Assembly: GCA_024234265.1 (NCBI GenBank)
Contig: JACKOM010000004.1
Coordinates: 1 to 64,000, forward strand
Origin: Oceanospirillaceae bacterium
Lineage (GTDB): Bacteria > Pseudomonadota > Gammaproteobacteria > Pseudomonadales > Oceanobacteraceae
DNA: 64,000 bases
Direction: 5' to 3'
Positions within the stretch are counted from its first letter, which is position 1. Each line of letters starts with the position of its first letter. Made by a program: the position numbers and the translations under genes. Of this stretch, positions 52,528 through 60,153 are shown piece by piece. A model generated the notes under the pieces. It was not told the origin of the DNA. It worked only from the letters and a program-made list of their open reading frames with translations, and searched no databases.

Positions 52528-52968
52528 GTGATAGAACTTATCCGAATAATCTTTTTTGGAGGAAATTTATTAGTTACACCTGAACCTATTTTTGTGGGTA
52601 CAAAGCCGACAACGATTGAACTTCGCAAGCCACTAATAGCTTTAAACTGCTCTGCCAGCTTCAATGTTGATGTACGTGAGCACATTACGTCTGATAACTA
52701 TCCAGAGTTTGTTAATGAGGCCGAATCAAAATTCCCAGACAATTGCCTTAATATTCAACTTCAGTCTGAGAATGGCGCCATTGCCTCTTTCTCGAATTCA
52801 TCAGTTACGTGGAATTCACCAAGTGATGTTTCTATAAACTTGAAAGCCACATCGAAATTTAATGAAAAACTGAAATACTCAAAATTGAGCATTTCATCGT
52901 GCCGCGATTTAAATTCCACGGAAATCACTTGGTATAATTACGGAAATATAACTTGCAACTCCAAATAA
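52528..52968 (+). CDS. Cassette gene 4, hypothetical protein
   Basis: 146 residues, no family recognised; a hydrophobic N-terminal stretch (LIRIIFFGGNLLV) precedes a beta-rich region with many Asn and Ser. The start is a GTG at 52528 with GGGAG upstream; earlier in-frame codons lie inside attC-like site 3 and are rejected. Could be a membrane-tethered or secreted immunoglobulin-like domain, but this is a guess. Confidence 0.6.
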   Translation: MIELIRIIFFGGNLLVTPEPIFVGTKPTTIELRKPLIALNCSASFNVDVREHITSDNYPEFVNEAESKFPDNCLNIQLQSENGAIASFSNSSVTWNSPSDVSINLKATSKFNEKLKYSKLSISSCRDLNSTEITWYNYGNITCNSK

Positions 52969-52988
52969 CTGCACAGAATAAGGCGCCT

Positions 52989-53072
52989 GCCTAACAAATC
53001 GCTTTAGTGGGAACGCAAACCGCTAGGTGCTTTGTTCCCTCGCTGCGCGCGCCGATGTGCCAAGCGGTAGGT
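52989..53072 (+). other. attC: attC-like site 4 (VCR-like length, altered right core)
   Basis: Left heptamer GCCTAAC, then ATCGCTT/AAGCGGT boxes and a hairpin GGGAAC/GTTCCC in the middle. The right heptamer reads GGTAGGT in place of GTTAGGT, which should hinder recombination. 84 bp. Confidence 0.7.
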
Positions 53073-53077
53073 GCCAG

Positions 53078-53407
53078 ATGCATCCGGAAATCGAGGATTT
53101 ATCCAAAACCATTCAAGAAGCAGCAGACCTACTTCTTTCTGTTGGTGAGCAGCACTGGGGAAGCTGGCTCGCAAAAGATGCGGCCTTAATTCGCAGATCT
53201 GATTTCAGAGGTGTTGAGCATGTTCTATCTGCATTTGGTGGGATGGGCAGTATCAATGACTTGATTATTCACCCAATAAATGGTCATGCGGTAAACGAAG
53301 CAGAAACTTCTATCGTTAACGAAAAACTTGAGGTACTACTAAGCTCCGTGGCCGCAAAATCAAAAAAACTCTATGACGAGCAAATTGATGCTCAGCGCGG
53401 GACCTAA
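53078..53407 (+). CDS. Cassette gene 5, hypothetical protein (possible DUF6966-like)
   Basis: 109 residues. The FGGMGSINDLIIH segment (about residues 48-60) recalls a family of small conserved proteins often found near defence or cassette loci; I am not certain of the name. The ATG at 53078 lies 6 bp after site 4; a longer frame starting inside the site is rejected. The stop TAA lies in the left heptamer of attC-like site 5. Confidence 0.68.
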   Translation: MHPEIEDLSKTIQEAADLLLSVGEQHWGSWLAKDAALIRRSDFRGVEHVLSAFGGMGSINDLIIHPINGHAVNEAETSIVNEKLEVLLSSVAAKSKKLYDEQIDAQRGT

Positions 53408-53463
53408 CTAGTAATCCAAGTCGTGCGTTGCGCTTAAGACTACCCATTATCCAAACGTTATAC
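53402..53463 (+). other. attC: attC-like site 5
   Basis: Left heptamer ACCTAAC and right heptamer GTTATAC (53457-53463). Pairing of the inner arms is weak. 62 bp. Confidence 0.55.
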
Positions 53464-53480
53464 GTTTCTGAGAGTCAATT

Positions 53481-53888
53481 ATGCAAAGATTTTTAGTTTC
53501 TAATATTGCAGACAGAAGGCATAAGGCTATCTACAAAGACTTAGGTGAAGGGGCTATTTTTGATCTTTCGCCTTCCCAGCATGGATGGAACGAATTTTCT
53601 TCAGTAGCAGTTGATGATTCGATCTACGTCATAAATAAAAACCTCAATGTAGTACTGCACTATAAAGTCACAAAAGTGTTGGATGGTATTAAGCTTGATG
53701 AATCAACTGACTTAGCGGACAAGGTACTGTCATCTGAAGGCGGCAATATTCGAGTAGTTTTTGGCGTTCCGGTTAATCGTGTTGATATGGAATACCCTAC
53801 ATTTGTTCGTAAAAACGGAGTAAAAAGCACAAAAATAAATCCAGCAACATCACAGATGCTTCAAGGTTTTAACTGCGCCAAATTCTAA
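53481..53888 (+). CDS. Cassette gene 6, hypothetical protein
   Basis: 135 residues, no family recognised; predicted alpha/beta (IFDLSPSQHGWNEFSSVAVDDS, VVLHYKVTKVLDGIKL). The repeated strand pattern could be a PUA- or EVE-like fold, but no signature residues support it. Good ATG after site 5; AT-rich. Confidence 0.68.
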   Translation: MQRFLVSNIADRRHKAIYKDLGEGAIFDLSPSQHGWNEFSSVAVDDSIYVINKNLNVVLHYKVTKVLDGIKLDESTDLADKVLSSEGGNIRVVFGVPVNRVDMEYPTFVRKNGVKSTKINPATSQMLQGFNCAKF

Positions 53889-53893
53889 AATAC

Positions 53894-53960
53894 TCCTAAC
53901 ATGCAGCCATGGACACGCCAAATGCACCCTTTATTCTTTGGAAACTATGCGTAGTTTAGA
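53894..53960 (+). other. attC: attC-like site 6 (degenerate)
   Basis: Left heptamer TCCTAAC is good; the right heptamer reads GTTTAGA, which departs from GTTRRRY. 67 bp, with weak internal pairing. Called mainly from its position between two cassette genes. Confidence 0.45.
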
Positions 53961-53972
53961 TAAGGAAGTTAC

Positions 53973-54950
53973 ATGAAAATACCAAATTTGTTTTCCTATG
54001 CTACTAGTGAATTATCACAAGATGCATTTATATGCTGGCTACTAGAATGGGCATCTCCAGAATTTCGCAATGAATATCCAGAATTACATACATGTGCAAC
54101 TAAATTTGTTAAATCTCTTTTCTCAATACACAAAAAAGCATATCCGACAGAAATCAATAAAGTTGAAGTAAGAAAGCAAGATAGCAATATCGACGTTCTT
54201 TGTATTATCAATGAAGAGTATCCGATATTAATTGAAGACAAAACCAGCACAAAAAACCACTCAGACCAACTTTCGCGCTATTTAAATAAAATAAAAGATC
54301 GCTCTTATCCAGAAGAAAAGATATTCCCCATCTATTTTAAGACTGAAGATCAGGCATCTTACAAAGATGCCATTGAGAACGGTTATGCCCCATACTTACG
54401 CTCTAATTTTTTAGATATTTTAACTACATATCAAGGAAAAAACTCAATACTAATTGACTATAGAAATCATCTACAGTCAATTGAGGATAGCGTTCAATCT
54501 TTCAAATCTCTTCAAATCGATAAATGGCATTGGTACTCATGGATAGGTTTTTATAAAGAAATCCACGATAAATTAGATGGCAACTGGGATTACGTACCTA
54601 ATCCTGCAGGTGGTTTTCTTGGCTATTGGTGGAATTTCCAGGGAGATGAAATTTGTGAGCAATATCTACAACTCGAGCAAGGTAAATTTTGCTTTAAAAT
54701 TTGGGTGAAGGATAAGAACGAGCGTAGTCATTTAAGATCTAAGTGGCACAATCTTATTCAAAATAAGAGTAATGAACTAGGGTTTAGCGCAATTACGCCA
54801 GAGAGGTTTGGAAATGGTGAATATATGACTGTTTGTGTATTTGATGGAGAATACAGAGTAACTAATGAAGGTATCTTAGATCTTGAGAAAACAATTCAGC
54901 GTTTCAGGTTAGCTGAAAAAATATTAAATTCACTTAAAGATAGCGAATAA
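53973..54950 (+). CDS. Cassette gene 7, PD-(D/E)XK superfamily nuclease (PDDEXK_4-like)
   Basis: 325 residues. The N-terminus SYATSELSQDAFICWLLEWA and the catalytic core D..EDK (IDVLCII, then ILIEDKTST, about residues 72-93) fit the PDDEXK_4 group of predicted nucleases, with HSDQLSRYLNKI right after the core. The C-terminal part (WHWYSWIGFYKEI, YWWNFQGDEI) matches the usual substrate region. A role in defence or DNA processing is an inference from family and setting. Strongly AT-rich against its surroundings. GAAGTTAC precedes the ATG. Confidence 0.8.
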   Translation: MKIPNLFSYATSELSQDAFICWLLEWASPEFRNEYPELHTCATKFVKSLFSIHKKAYPTEINKVEVRKQDSNIDVLCIINEEYPILIEDKTSTKNHSDQLSRYLNKIKDRSYPEEKIFPIYFKTEDQASYKDAIENGYAPYLRSNFLDILTTYQGKNSILIDYRNHLQSIEDSVQSFKSLQIDKWHWYSWIGFYKEIHDKLDGNWDYVPNPAGGFLGYWWNFQGDEICEQYLQLEQGKFCFKIWVKDKNERSHLRSKWHNLIQNKSNELGFSAITPERFGNGEYMTVCVFDGEYRVTNEGILDLEKTIQRFRLAEKILNSLKDSE

Positions 54951-54952
54951 TA

Positions 54953-54981
54953 GGCGCCTGCCGTTGAGACTGGTGTTAAGT
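54953..54981 (+). other. attC: Partial attC-like site 7
   Basis: Only the right part is clear: GCGCCTGCCG followed by GTTAAGT (54975-54981), a valid GTTRRRY core. No left heptamer is seen after the nuclease stop. AGGCGCCTGCC also occurs at the left end of site 4, which suggests a shared origin. Confidence 0.45.
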
Positions 54982-54990
54982 TCATAAATC

Positions 54991-55419
54991 ATGAAAGAAG
55001 AGCTTTCATATACCATAGAATTTATTGACTCACGGTTCGACCTAAAGTCTGAACTTCCTGAGGATTCAAACAATTGTTACGGAAAAGATGTAGCGATCAA
55101 AATCCGCTCCCTTTTAAATCAGGAAGGGCTGAAAAGTGAAGTTACTGAAGAGGGCTGGGGTTGGGGCGTTGAAGCTATAACACCAGATAAAAACATTTTA
55201 ATGATATGCGTATACCCATGGGGCTTTCTGGAAGCAAAAGAGGGTAAAGAAGAGCACTTGTGGCGGTTGAGAGTCTTGTATTTTCAATCAAAGAAGCTAT
55301 TTCTCTTTGCGTCACACAAACAGATCGCAGTCCCCGACGACTTAATCTCCACCCTGAAAAATTGTATCACTGCGAATTTCCAGTACTTCATATCAATCGA
55401 ATCAGGGGTAGTTTGGTAA
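54991..55419 (+). CDS. Cassette gene 8, hypothetical protein
   Basis: 142 residues, no named family recognised. Alpha/beta with a Trp-rich centre (EEGWGWGVEAIT, YPWGFLEAKEG), a type of small protein often seen in integron cassettes. No attC follows; the promoter region of the cytochrome b gene starts within 15 bp of the stop, so this is the right border of the array. Confidence 0.7.
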   Translation: MKEELSYTIEFIDSRFDLKSELPEDSNNCYGKDVAIKIRSLLNQEGLKSEVTEEGWGWGVEAITPDKNILMICVYPWGFLEAKEGKEEHLWRLRVLYFQSKKLFLFASHKQIAVPDDLISTLKNCITANFQYFISIESGVVW

Positions 55420-55432
55420 TTCCCCCCATCCT

Positions 55433-55448
55433 TTAAGCTTCAGTTAAG
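55433..55448 (+). promoter_or_regulatory. Direct-repeat response-regulator box upstream of the cytochrome b gene
   Basis: TTAAG-N6-TTAAG: half-sites at 55433-55437 and 55444-55448, 11 bp apart, one helical turn, as for OmpR/PhoB-type regulators such as PmrA/QseB. The same box lies upstream of the diheme cytochrome gene at the identical distance (41 bp between the box and the ATG). The binding protein is probably the regulator encoded at 60153. Confidence 0.7.
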
Positions 55449-55489
55449 CTACACCGCTTTACCATGGCAGTATCAACAGGAGAGCTGCC

Positions 55490-56062
55490 ATGCAAACACC
55501 AGCAACAAACGATATCAAAGTGTGGGACCCCCTTATCCGCATATTCCACTGGGCACTGGTGCTGTTATTTATCACCAGTTACTTAAGCGGTGACGAGTGG
55601 GACACCCTGCACATCTACAGCGGTTACGCCATCACCGGTCTGCTGGCCTTCCGCCTGATCTGGGGTTTTATCGGCACACGTTATGCCCGCTTCAGCGAGT
55701 TTGTGCGCACCCCCGCTGACATAAAAGCCTATTTAAAATCCCTGCTGCACGGCAATGCCAAACGTTATATCGGCCATAACCCCGCCGGTGGGGCGATGAT
55801 TATCGCTTTAATTTTAATGTTATGCGGCACGGTATTCAGCGGCATGGCCCTGCTTGCCAGCGATGGCCAGGGGCCTCTGGCCGGCACATTTTTACAGGCC
55901 ATTCCGGAAGACTTCGCAGAAGAAATTCACGAGTTTTTCGCCAACGGCATGTTGCTGTTAATCGCCCTGCATATCGGCGGTGTGATCGTCAGCAGCCTGC
56001 TGCATAAAGAAAATTTAATCCGCGCCATGTTCACTGGCCGCAAACACAAAGAGGAACAATAA
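55490..56062 (+). CDS. Cytochrome b561-like membrane protein
   Basis: 190-residue di-heme b-type cytochrome of the Ni-hydrogenase/cytochrome b561 family. Four membrane helices; heme-ligand histidines are expected in RIFHWALVLLF, LHIYSGYAITG and IALHIGGVIV. It passes electrons between the quinone pool and c-type cytochromes. AGGAGAG lies before the ATG. The DUF1924 cytochrome gene follows after 1 bp. Confidence 0.88.
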   Translation: MQTPATNDIKVWDPLIRIFHWALVLLFITSYLSGDEWDTLHIYSGYAITGLLAFRLIWGFIGTRYARFSEFVRTPADIKAYLKSLLHGNAKRYIGHNPAGGAMIIALILMLCGTVFSGMALLASDGQGPLAGTFLQAIPEDFAEEIHEFFANGMLLLIALHIGGVIVSSLLHKENLIRAMFTGRKHKEEQ

Positions 56063-56063
56063 C

Positions 56064-56447
56064 ATGCGCATATTCCGTTATTTTGCACTGCTGCTGGCCT
56101 TTACCCTGTACCACACAGCCCATGCCAGCGCGGTGGATGAATTGCTCAGCCAATACCAGCAACAGGGCGCGGGGCAATTTTCCGCCAGCGCTGGGGCCGC
56201 CTTCTGGCAACAGGATTTTAACGGCAAACGCTGCACCCAATGCCACGCCAGCAGCCCGCAACAAATGGGGCAACACAGCCAAACCCATAAAAGTATTCAG
56301 CCCATGGCCCCCAGTGTTAACCCGCAGCGTTTAACCGACAGCGCCAAAATAGAAAAATGGTTTGCACGCAATTGTAAATTTACCCTCGGGCGGGAATGCA
56401 GCGCGCAGGAAAAGGGCAATGTGCTGGTATGGTTAAGGGGGCAATAA
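56064..56447 (+). CDS. DUF1924 c-type cytochrome
   Basis: 127 residues. Signal peptide (FRYFALLLAFTLYHTAHA), then a single heme motif CTQCH (about residues 53-57) in the DUF1924 pattern GKRCTQCHASSP, with KSIQPMAPSVNPQRLTD and WFARNCKFTLGRECS after it. Periplasmic; a likely electron partner of the adjacent cytochrome b. Co-transcribed with it. Confidence 0.86.
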   Translation: MRIFRYFALLLAFTLYHTAHASAVDELLSQYQQQGAGQFSASAGAAFWQQDFNGKRCTQCHASSPQQMGQHSQTHKSIQPMAPSVNPQRLTDSAKIEKWFARNCKFTLGRECSAQEKGNVLVWLRGQ

Positions 56448-56509
56448 CAGGAAGTGGAGAGCTACGGGTTTTGAGCGACTAGTGAGGTGGCGTTTTATCA
56501 ATGCCAAAA

Positions 56510-56868
56510 TCCCCCCCACGATAGGCAGTTATGTTTTGATGTTGCAGAATTAAACGACTTTTAAATCCAGTTTTTCTTTCCTGGGAAGGGACTTCCCAGA
56601 CCCTTCCTTCGCTCACACTGCTGCTTGTTTCCGGTTTTTTCGGCGCGCCATTACGCCCACGCGCCATGGGACGTCCTGTCCTGCTTCGCCGGCGCTTTGT
56701 CAGCATCCATGCTGACTGCGGGCTATGTCGCTTTAAAAAACCGGCGCAGCAAGTTCGCATTAAGTGTTCTGATTTAACGCCGTGATAAATCGGCACAAAT
56801 AAAAAAGCTCTGAATGAAATTTTAATTCATCCAGAGCTTGTTAGTTTCAAACTGTAGGAAAACAGTGG
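56510..56868 (+). repeat. Dispersed structured repeat, copy 4
   Basis: About 359 bp between the DUF1924 gene and the convergent TIGR03545-like gene. Its left side is the variant shared with copy 2 (ACGATAGGCAGTTATG, AATTAAACGACTTTTAAA). In the core, the first small hairpin is GGAC/GTCC instead of GGGC/GCCC: both arms have changed, which supports a conserved structure. The terminator-like hairpin is at 56811-56843 (GCTCTGAATGA/TCATCCAGAGC) and the right end is AACAGTGG. The left terminal repeat is absent. Confidence 0.85.
56811..56843. terminator. Terminator-like hairpin in repeat copy 4
   Basis: AAAAAAGCTCTGAATGA pairs with TCATCCAGAGCTT. Lies past the end of the minus-strand TIGR03545-like gene and can terminate it. 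Confidence 0.7.
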
Positions 56869-56883
56869 CTTTAAACCAGAAAC

Positions 56884-58719
56884 TTAGAGCAGTTTCTTGA
56901 GTTTATCTTTCGCTTTTTTCTCTAACTCTTTTTGTTTTTTATCCGCTTCGGCCTTTGCTTTTGCGTTGGCTTCTTCTTTGAGTTGTTTTTCGTAATCACC
57001 CAGTTCGCTTTTGGCTAACTGCTGCAGGGCTTTGCCCTTTTCATCCAATGAACCTTCGGTGAGGTTTAAATCTTTCACCTGTTGCTGGTAATCACCTGCG
57101 TAGGCAAGCAGTTTGTCATTGAGTTTATTGCGCAGTTCCTGCTCGAGCTGTTGTTGTTTTTGTTTAATGCGCGCATTAAAGGCGTTGTTGAGCTGGTCAT
57201 CCAGATCACTGCTAATGCTGGTATCCGGTGCACCCAGTTTGCCACTGGCTTTGCCATCCACGCTGAAGGTATTGACCTGCGCAAGGGCGGCGAGTAATTC
57301 TTTGGCCACCAGGGTTTTATCTTTAGTGCTGAACTGGCTGTTTTGCACGGTCAGGCGGCCATCGGCATTTAATTCACCGCCGGAAATACTCGCGTGGCTG
57401 CGTAAATTTAAACTCGCCTGCTGCATTTTTAAACCGGCCATGCCGAGGTCCATGCCTTTGATACGCCAATCGTTAATGGATAATTCCAGGTCATCACGCC
57501 CCACTGCGCCGCGGTGGTCGAATACTGCGCGGGCCACCAGTTGTTGCATGGCCGGTAAATTTTGCCCGCTCACCGTCGCTACCGTGGCGCGTTTAATCGC
57601 CGCCTGATCGGGGGTGATATCAGTTACGCGCACATCCACCTGGCCAATGGCGAGGGCCGCATCAAAATGCAGGTTTTTCAGCCAGAAACCGGGCTGGGGT
57701 TTATCGCTGGGGAATACCACAAAACGCCCTTCGGGCCGTTTGCTTTTTTGCTCGGCGGCGAGCTCTTTTTTATCACTGGCCAGCAGGGGTTTTAATTTGC
57801 CGTAATAATACAGGCCCTGTTTGGCCCAATAACCCGCTTCGCTGCCAAATAACAGGCCACTTAAATTACCTGCGCCTAAAGCATCGGCGGTGTATTTATT
57901 TTTCAGGGTGGTGAAATCCTGCCCCGGCGCATCTTTTAATAAGGGCCACAGGCTGCTGAGTTCCTGCTGGCCGGCTTTAATGGCATCACGGGCCTGTTGC
58001 AGGGCGAGCTGGTCGTTTTTAAAACGGGCCTGCAGGGCTTCAAAGGCTTTTTTGCGCTCTTCAAAATCCTTCACCGATTTAAATTTACCGCTGGTGAGTT
58101 GTTTTAATTCTTTTTCATATTGTTTGAGGGCGTTGTTATCCGGCACCGCCGCTAAACGGCTGTTGATATCCGCCTGGTGGCTTTTAAATGCCTGCTGGAA
58201 AGCTTCACCCTGCTGCACTGTGGCGAGTGGCTCACGGGCGAGGATTTCATCGGCGCTGGGCAATTCCACATCCAGTTTAAAACTGTTGGCTTCTGCTTCG
58301 GCCTTTTCTTTTTCCAGCTCGGCTTTTTCTTCTGCGCTTAATTGTGGTGCTTTGGGCAATGCACCGGAGGTTTTGCGCGGGGTGTTAAAAGCCACGCCTT
58401 CTAAGGCTACGTCATCCATGATCCCCTGGCCGAGCAGCAGCGGGAAAAACTCCACATTAGCCACCGCCCGTTTAAAACTCATCAGGTTTTGCATGGGGGC
58501 GTCTTTATCGGCAATTTGCACACCGCGGATATCCAGGGTCAGCGGATCAAACGCGAGTTTGACTTCATCCACCTCTACTTTGGCACCTGCAGCGGCACTG
58601 CCGGCGGATTCAATGGCGTATTTCACCAGCGGGCCTGCGGCAAGCATAAAAAAAGCCGCCAGCAGGGCACTGATAAGGGCAAAAATACCTAAGCCAGACC
58701 AACGAATATAATTTTTCAT
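56884..58719 (-). CDS. TIGR03545-family AsmA-like envelope protein
   Basis: 611 residues. N-terminal membrane anchor (IFALISALLAAFFMLAAGPL, about 13-32), AsmA/DUF748-like start (VDEVKLAFDPLTLDIRGVQIAD), a long coiled-coil middle (about 125-260), a beta-rich segment, and a Lys/Gln-rich helical tail (EEANAKAKAEADKKQKELEK). Function is unknown; the fold suggests a periplasmic, inner-membrane-anchored protein. Begins 1 bp after the stop of the TIGR03546-like gene; the two families usually occur as a pair. Confidence 0.78.
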   Translation of the reverse strand: MKNYIRWSGLGIFALISALLAAFFMLAAGPLVKYAIESAGSAAAGAKVEVDEVKLAFDPLTLDIRGVQIADKDAPMQNLMSFKRAVANVEFFPLLLGQGIMDDVALEGVAFNTPRKTSGALPKAPQLSAEEKAELEKEKAEAEANSFKLDVELPSADEILAREPLATVQQGEAFQQAFKSHQADINSRLAAVPDNNALKQYEKELKQLTSGKFKSVKDFEERKKAFEALQARFKNDQLALQQARDAIKAGQQELSSLWPLLKDAPGQDFTTLKNKYTADALGAGNLSGLLFGSEAGYWAKQGLYYYGKLKPLLASDKKELAAEQKSKRPEGRFVVFPSDKPQPGFWLKNLHFDAALAIGQVDVRVTDITPDQAAIKRATVATVSGQNLPAMQQLVARAVFDHRGAVGRDDLELSINDWRIKGMDLGMAGLKMQQASLNLRSHASISGGELNADGRLTVQNSQFSTKDKTLVAKELLAALAQVNTFSVDGKASGKLGAPDTSISSDLDDQLNNAFNARIKQKQQQLEQELRNKLNDKLLAYAGDYQQQVKDLNLTEGSLDEKGKALQQLAKSELGDYEKQLKEEANAKAKAEADKKQKELEKKAKDKLKKLL

Positions 58720-58720
58720 A

Positions 58721-59227
58721 TCAGGCCCCCAGCTTTTCGTAGATTTTGTAGAACTTGCTGGCTTTGATCAGCTTGGTAATTCTGAACTTTTCCAGGGTTG
58801 CCATAATTTTGCTGCGGTATACCAGCACAAATTTTTTGCTGATAAAAAACACCGGCACAAATAACAACACCGCCAGGCACACACTGCCCAATAAAAGGGT
58901 GTGGTTAAATTTAAATGCGCGCCATACATCGGACTGGTACATATTTGTCCACAGGCTTTGCAATTCAGGTTTGCTTAACAGCGCCTCACCTATGCTGATG
59001 CTGACTGGGTCGAGGCCGAAGGCGAGCAGGGCAAATACCGCAGATGCAAGGAAAAACGAGGCAATATTCACCCGCAAAATACACACAAGCAGCAGCACAA
59101 ATAAATTATGCAGACTGAAAAACGGTGTTAACCCCCAAAACAGGGCCATGGCAAAGCCTAACGCAATCTGCCCCGGGGCAGCCTCGCTGTTAAGTATTTT
59201 CAAAAATTTGGCCAGCATACCCAGCAT
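58721..59227 (-). CDS. TIGR03546-family membrane protein
   Basis: About 168 residues with three or four membrane helices: FAMALFWGLTPFFSLHNLFV, VCILRVNIASFFLASAVFAL and LLLGSVCLAVLLFVPVFFIS. The N-terminal SEAAPGQIALGFAMALFWG recalls DUF2062-like proteins. The start at 59227 has AAAGGAC upstream; 59269 is possible. Function is unknown. First gene of a two-gene unit with the TIGR03545-like gene, divergent from the diheme cytochrome operon. Confidence 0.78.
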   Translation of the reverse strand: MLGMLAKFLKILNSEAAPGQIALGFAMALFWGLTPFFSLHNLFVLLLVCILRVNIASFFLASAVFALLAFGLDPVSISIGEALLSKPELQSLWTNMYQSDVWRAFKFNHTLLLGSVCLAVLLFVPVFFISKKFVLVYRSKIMATLEKFRITKLIKASKFYKIYEKLGA

Positions 59228-59294
59228 TTTATTTGTCCTTTTATTTTTGGCTGTTGCGAGTGTAGCCACTGATTCCGGTTGAATAAACCCACTT

Positions 59295-59310
59295 TTAAGT
59301 TTGAATTAAG
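59295..59310 (+). promoter_or_regulatory. Direct-repeat response-regulator box upstream of the diheme cytochrome operon
   Basis: TTAAG (59295-59299) and TTAAG (59306-59310), 11 bp apart, 41 bp before the ATG. This matches the box at 55433 in sequence (TTTAAG-TT-TTAAGCT in common) and in spacing. Suggests autoregulation of the operon that encodes the response regulator. Confidence 0.7.
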
Positions 59311-59351
59311 CTTGCCCTGCGAAGATGGGTCATCCACACGGGAGACTCACT

Positions 59352-59909
59352 ATGCAATATTTCATCAATATGACACGCTGGCTGCTTGGCGGCAGTGTAT
59401 TAGGCGGGGCGATTTTTCTCGGCTTTTATGGCATCAGCCAGCAGGCCCAGGCAGAAAACGAAGGCAGTTACGGGCGCAGTGCCCTGCCCACCTCGGCGGT
59501 TTACAGCGCAGAATGCGGTGCCTGCCATATGGCCTACCCGGCCAATTTTTTACCCAAGGCCAGCTGGCAGTTAATGCTTGGCCAACTGGATAACCACTTT
59601 GGTGACAATGCTGAGCTGAGTCAGGCAAATAAACGCATAATCAGCGATTATTTACTGCAACATGCCGCCGACACTAACGGGCTGTGGCAAAACCCGCGGT
59701 TAATGCGCCGTATGGAGGGCACGCCCCTGCGCATTACGGAAACCGCCTATTTTTTACGTAAACACGATGAAATTCCGCAGCGCATGGTAAAAGGCAACCC
59801 AGAGGTGGGCTCCTTCAGCCAGTGTAATGCCTGCCACAAGGGCGCCGAAAAAGGGCTATTTAATGAACATACGGTTTCTGTGCCTGGTTATGGCCGTTGG
59901 GATGACTGA
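59352..59909 (+). CDS. Diheme cytochrome c (DHC family)
   Basis: About 185 residues. An uncleaved or cleaved N-terminal hydrophobic segment (LLGGSVLGGAIFLGFYGISQQAQA) precedes two heme motifs, CGACH (in SAECGACHMAYPANFLP) and CNACH (in FSQCNACHKGAEKG). The AECGACHMAYPA pattern is typical of DHC proteins. Start at 59352 with GGGAG upstream. It heads an operon with PepSY, regulator and kinase genes and likely exchanges electrons with the cytochrome b encoded at 55490. Confidence 0.88.
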   Translation: MQYFINMTRWLLGGSVLGGAIFLGFYGISQQAQAENEGSYGRSALPTSAVYSAECGACHMAYPANFLPKASWQLMLGQLDNHFGDNAELSQANKRIISDYLLQHAADTNGLWQNPRLMRRMEGTPLRITETAYFLRKHDEIPQRMVKGNPEVGSFSQCNACHKGAEKGLFNEHTVSVPGYGRWDD

Positions 59910-60153
59910 CACACAGGCGGACGATATCAGCCCGCAAACCCTGCGCGAACTGCGCGCCAGCGGGCAGATAATCCCCCTTGAGGTTTTGCTTGAGCGCCAT
60001 GCCACACGCCTTAACGGCAAGCTGCTTGATTTAGAAGTGGAAAGCGAAAACGGCCGCCTGTGTTACGAGCTGGAAATTCAGGATGCCAAAGGCGAGGTGC
60101 ATGAATATTTAATTGATGCGCAAAACGGCGAATGGCTGGGGGAAGAAGACTGA
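59863..60153 (+). CDS. PepSY-domain periplasmic protein
   Basis: About 96 residues: a short signal peptide (MNIRFLCLVMAVGMTDTQA) and a PepSY domain (LEVLLERHATRLNGKLLDLE, YELEIQDAKGEVHEYLIDA, NGEWLGEE). PepSY proteins beside two-component systems probably modulate the sensor. The chosen ATG at 59863 lies inside the end of the cytochrome gene, giving a 47-bp overlap; this is unusual but needed for the signal peptide. Overlaps the regulator gene by one base (TGATG). Confidence 0.82.
   Translation: MNIRFLCLVMAVGMTDTQADDISPQTLRELRASGQIIPLEVLLERHATRLNGKLLDLEVESENGRLCYELEIQDAKGEVHEYLIDAQNGEWLGEED

Noticed and set aside
51158..55419. Prophage or genomic-island remnant
   Set aside because: No structural, replication or recombinase genes; attC-like spacing with stop codons in the sites explains the layout better.
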